Assembly: GCA_023395465.1 (NCBI GenBank)
Contig: JAEWZE010000215.1
Span: 1-10,031, forward strand
Direction of reading: 5' to 3'
DNA: 10,031 nucleotides
Source: Pseudomonadota bacterium
Lineage (GTDB): Bacteria; Pseudomonadota; Gammaproteobacteria; Xanthomonadales; Xanthomonadaceae
Shown: positions 8,017-10,031 of the stretch, piece after piece
Layout: every line of letters begins with the position of its first letter
Numbering within the stretch: position 1 is the first letter of the stretch
Program-made: the position numbers and the translations under genes
The notes under the pieces: generated by a model
What the model was told of the DNA's origin: nothing
Database searches by the model: none
Seen by the model: the letters and a program-made list of their open reading frames with translations, nothing else

Positions 8017-8730
8017 TCACTTGACGCTGACCAGCTTGACGTCGAACACCACGGCCTGGTTGGCCATGCGGCCGGCACGCATGTCGGTGCCGTAGGCCTT
8101 GTCGCCCGGCAGCACCACTTCCCAGCGTGCGCCAGCGGGCATCTGCAGCAGCGCCTCGCGCAGCCCGGCCAGCGGGATCTGGCTGACCTTCATCGTCACC
8201 GGGCCCGCCTGCTGGCCCTGCGGCGCCTGCGCGGTATCGACGAACACGGTGCCGTCGGGCAGCGAACCCTTGTAGTTCAGCTGCACGTCGCTGGTCTGGG
8301 TCGGCTTGGCGCCGTTGCCGTTCTCGATCACGCGGTACTGCACGGTGCTGCCGGCCAGTGTCTTCACGCCAGCCTTGGCGCGGTTCTGCGCGAGGAAGGC
8401 GTCGCTCTGGGTCTTGTTCTGCGTGGACAGCTGGGCGAACTCGGCCTCCATCTTGGCCTGCTGCCGCTTCTGCATGTTCTCGACCGCAGCCTTGAGCTGA
8501 TCCACCGGCACCGCCGGCTGCTTCTTGGCGTACGCGTCCTGGATCGCCTTGATCACGGTGTTCACGTCGACCGCCTCGCCGCGCGCGGTCAGTTCGGCCA
8601 GCTCGACACCGGTGTTGAAACCGATCGCATAGCTCAGCTTGCCTTTTTCGGAAGTGGTGTCCTGGGCGGAAGCCGCCGCGGAGACCAGGGTGATTGCCGC
8701 GAGGGAGGCAGCAAGCAGACGCAATTTCAT
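8017..8730 (-). CDS. Periplasmic FKBP-type peptidyl-prolyl isomerase (Mip/FkpA-like)
   Basis: The 237-residue product has a signal peptide (KLR, hydrophobic 5-20, cleavage SASA-QD near residue 22). An FKBP_N dimerisation domain follows (about 28-120: KLSYAIGFNTG, then long charged helices with KRQQAKMEAEF), and a C-terminal FKBP domain (about 145-237: VQLNYKGSLPDGTVF, GARWEVVLPGDKAYG, VVFDVKLVSV). Such proteins help fold outer-membrane and secreted proteins in the periplasm. Residues equivalent to FKBP12 Y26, F36, Y82 and F99 are kept (Y153, F163, Y213, F229). D37 is replaced by V164, and the pocket floor W59 appears replaced by L190 (IPLAGL instead of IPGW). Isomerase activity may therefore be weak while chaperone activity remains. 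GGAG lies about nine bases before the ATG at 8730. Single-gene unit, with a structured leader and a downstream terminator. Confidence 0.92.
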   Translation of the reverse strand: MKLRLLAASLAAITLVSAAASAQDTTSEKGKLSYAIGFNTGVELAELTARGEAVDVNTVIKAIQDAYAKKQPAVPVDQLKAAVENMQKRQQAKMEAEFAQLSTQNKTQSDAFLAQNRAKAGVKTLAGSTVQYRVIENGNGAKPTQTSDVQLNYKGSLPDGTVFVDTAQAPQGQQAGPVTMKVSQIPLAGLREALLQMPAGARWEVVLPGDKAYGTDMRAGRMANQAVVFDVKLVSVK

Positions 8731-8757
8731 TCGGTCACTCTCCAGGAAAATACGGTC

Positions 8758-8805
8758 GGCCGGTGGACCGGCCCGGACACGACAGGGGGCGGTCGAACCG
8801 CCCCC
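8758..8805 (-). promoter_or_regulatory. Two strong stem-loops in the leader of the FKBP gene
   Basis: GGGGGCGGT / ACCGCCCCC (8785-8805) forms a perfect 9-bp stem with a 3-base loop. GGCCGGT / ACCGGCC (8758-8773) forms a second stem of six to seven pairs. Both lie between the putative promoter and the Shine-Dalgarno of the minus-strand FKBP gene. The first would start within a few bases of the predicted 5' end. They may protect the mRNA or respond to temperature or stress; there is no recognisable riboswitch. Confidence 0.45.
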
Positions 8806-8817
8806 AGTGGACGCGCT

Positions 8818-8823
8818 AGGATA
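8818..8823 (-). promoter_or_regulatory. Weak -10 candidate for the FKBP gene
   Basis: TATCCT on the minus strand matches four of six -10 positions. No good -35 is found at 16-18 bases (TGGCGG at 17). A short TTAA-containing patch lies between. The position would give a leader of roughly 80 bases containing the two stem-loops. Low-confidence call. Confidence 0.25.
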
Positions 8824-8926
8824 GCGGCCGCTGGGCTTAACCGCCACTGACGCCTCCCCTCCGACCCGCCCGGGCCCGACAAGTTCACTGCCGGCCCCGG
8901 ACGCCGTCTTCACGTAGCCGGACCCG

Positions 8927-9709
8927 ATGAACGACTCTCCCCTGCTGATCGACGACCGCGGCGCTGTCCGCGTCATCACCCTCCACCGCCCGGAACGCCT
9001 GAACGCGCTGGATTCGGCGACCATCGCCGCCCTGCACGCAGCCGCCGACGCGGCTGCCGAGGATCCCTCGGTGCGCGTGGTCGTGCTGACCGGAGCGGGC
9101 CCGAAGGCCTTCGTGGCCGGAGCCGACATCTCCGAGATGTCCGGCCTCACGCCCAGCCAGGGCCGCGACTTCGCCCTGCGCGGCCAGCGCATGATGCGGC
9201 GGCTGGAGACCCTGCCCAAGCCGGTGATCGCGATGGTGAACGGCTTCGCCCTGGGCGGTGGGCTGGAGCTGGCGATGTGCTGCCACCTGCGCATCGCGAG
9301 CGAGACGGCCAAGGTCGGCCAGCCCGAGATCAACCTGGGGCTGATCCCGGGCTTCGGCGGCACCCAGCGCCTGTTGCGCCTGGCCGGCCGCGCCGCGACC
9401 TTGGAACTGTGCCTGGCGGGCGCGCCGGTCGATGCCGCGCGCGCCCTGCAGCTGGGCATCGTCAACCGGGTGGTGCCGGCCGCCGAACTGGAAGCGGCCA
9501 CGATGGCGCTGGCCACGCAGCTGGCCGCGGCCGCGCCGCTGGCGCTGCGCGGCATCCTCGATTGCGTCAACACCGGCGGCGAATGCGGCATCGAGGAAGG
9601 CCTGGCCTACGAAGCGGCGCAGTTCGGCCTGGTGTTCTCCACCGACGACATGCGCGAAGGCACGTCCGCCTTCCTCGACAAGCGCAAGCCCGACTTCCGC
9701 GGCCGCTGA
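8927..9709 (+). CDS. Enoyl-CoA hydratase
   Basis: This 260-residue protein is a classical crotonase that adds water to trans-2-enoyl-CoA in beta-oxidation, in the cytoplasm. The oxyanion-hole segments are AFVAGADISEM (61-71) and FALGGGLELAM (107-117). Both catalytic glutamates are present: E114 (GGGLE) and E134 (GQPEINLGLIPGFGGTQRL), 20 residues apart as in rat mitochondrial hydratase (E144/E164). HRPERLNALD near the N-terminus and the C-terminal GT.AFLDKRKP.F are also typical. Its substrate may be short-chain acyl-CoA, but related family members have other substrates, so specificity is open. The start has no strong Shine-Dalgarno but matches the family N-terminus. Divergent from the FKBP gene by 196 bp; a small hypothetical gene follows after 10 bp, probably in the same transcript. 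The isomerase-like gene at 5415 is a separate paralogue with only one catalytic Glu. Confidence 0.95.
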   Translation: MNDSPLLIDDRGAVRVITLHRPERLNALDSATIAALHAAADAAAEDPSVRVVVLTGAGPKAFVAGADISEMSGLTPSQGRDFALRGQRMMRRLETLPKPVIAMVNGFALGGGLELAMCCHLRIASETAKVGQPEINLGLIPGFGGTQRLLRLAGRAATLELCLAGAPVDAARALQLGIVNRVVPAAELEAATMALATQLAAAAPLALRGILDCVNTGGECGIEEGLAYEAAQFGLVFSTDDMREGTSAFLDKRKPDFRGR

Positions 9710-9719
9710 GCCGGGGCAG

Positions 9720-10031
9720 ATGGACCCGACGCCTGCTCCCGCCACGACCGGTACGCGCACCGCCGCCGTGGACGGTGCGCACCTGGCCGCCCTGCTGCAG
9801 GCCGGCGACATCGATGCCGCCATCGACGCCGGGCTGATGGAATTCCGAGACGATCCCGCGCTGGATCCAGTCGCGCGCGCGCTCATCCAGGACGTACGCC
9901 TGCGCCTGCGCCAGGCCTGGGACGCGCGCGAGCGCTACCGTGCCCGCGAGGCGCGCCTGGCGACGCGCGCGCAGGCGCGCGAGGCCCGGCGCAATCCCGC
10001 GACCGCCGCACCTGCCGGCACGCCGCGGGCA
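9720..10031 (+). CDS. Hypothetical Arg/Ala-rich protein, C-terminus beyond the window
   Basis: An ATG 10 bases after the enoyl-CoA hydratase stop opens 104 codons that run to the end without a stop. The product begins MDPTPAPATTGTRTAAVDG. A region with acidic and hydrophobic positions follows (AHLAALLQAGDIDAAIDAGLMEFRDDPALDPVARALIQDVRLRL, about 21-64). The last visible part is a strongly basic, helix-prone stretch (RQAWDARERYRARE.RLATRAQAREARR, about 65-93). There is no signal peptide or membrane segment. I do not recognise the family. The short gap suggests co-transcription with the hydratase. Third-position GC is high, as in the neighbouring genes, which supports real coding. A GGGGCAG just before the ATG is a poor Shine-Dalgarno; the ATG at 9837 (LMEFRDD) is a less likely start. 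Confidence 0.6.
   Translation, partial: MDPTPAPATTGTRTAAVDGAHLAALLQAGDIDAAIDAGLMEFRDDPALDPVARALIQDVRLRLRQAWDARERYRAREARLATRAQAREARRNPATAAPAGTPRA

Noticed and set aside
8017..9591. 524-codon open frame extending the FKBP gene upstream
   Set aside because: The extension is antisense to the enoyl-CoA hydratase. The signal peptide and Shine-Dalgarno place the start at 8730.

Overview
The window is very GC-rich, almost fully coding, and carries a single-genome chromosomal gene set: repair, outer membrane, acyl-CoA metabolism, periplasmic folding and copper handling. The OmpA-like N-terminus, the PCu(A)C protein and the Mip/FkpA-type isomerase look like those of Xanthomonadaceae/Lysobacteraceae (Lysobacter, Luteimonas, Xanthomonas relatives). 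That placement is inferred from recognised protein sequences, not from a search. I see no tRNA, rRNA, CRISPR array, insertion sequence or phage gene.

Layout. 1-184 (-) is the 5' end of an OmpA-like outer-membrane protein gene. It is separated by about 390 bp of divergent regulatory DNA from uvrA (577-3483, +), which is followed by a small hotdog-fold acyl-CoA thioesterase (3536-3946, +). Six bases after the thioesterase, converging on it, lies the C-terminal half of a sigma-54 enhancer-binding regulator (3953-4477, -). It has been fused out of frame to the signal peptide of an unrelated secreted protein (4478-4565, -). Upstream of that signal peptide are a well-placed Shine-Dalgarno, a near-consensus sigma-54 (-24/-12) promoter, and two copies of a TGTCCG-type dyad whose centres are 104 bp apart. 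This damaged but still wired locus is the most unusual part of the window.

Next come a PCu(A)C periplasmic copper chaperone (4932-5375, -) and, divergent from it by only 39 bp, an ECI-like enoyl-CoA isomerase (5415-6161, +). A three-gene minus-strand unit follows, with 4-bp overlaps at both junctions: DUF1289 protein (7678-7866), CoA pyrophosphatase of the Nudix family (7052-7681) and 3-mercaptopyruvate sulfurtransferase (6201-7055). An intrinsic terminator separates it from an upstream periplasmic FKBP-type isomerase gene (8017-8730, -), whose leader contains two strong stem-loops. Divergent from that gene is a classical enoyl-CoA hydratase (8927-9709, +), followed 10 bp later by an Arg/Ala-rich hypothetical protein that runs off the end.

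How the genes fit together: four genes act on CoA or acyl-CoA (thioesterase, isomerase, CoA pyrophosphatase, hydratase), so a loose fatty-acid/CoA theme runs through the second half, although they lie in separate transcription units. The other genes are ordinary housekeeping functions. I found no convincing complete new system. The sigma-54 locus is the part worth following up.
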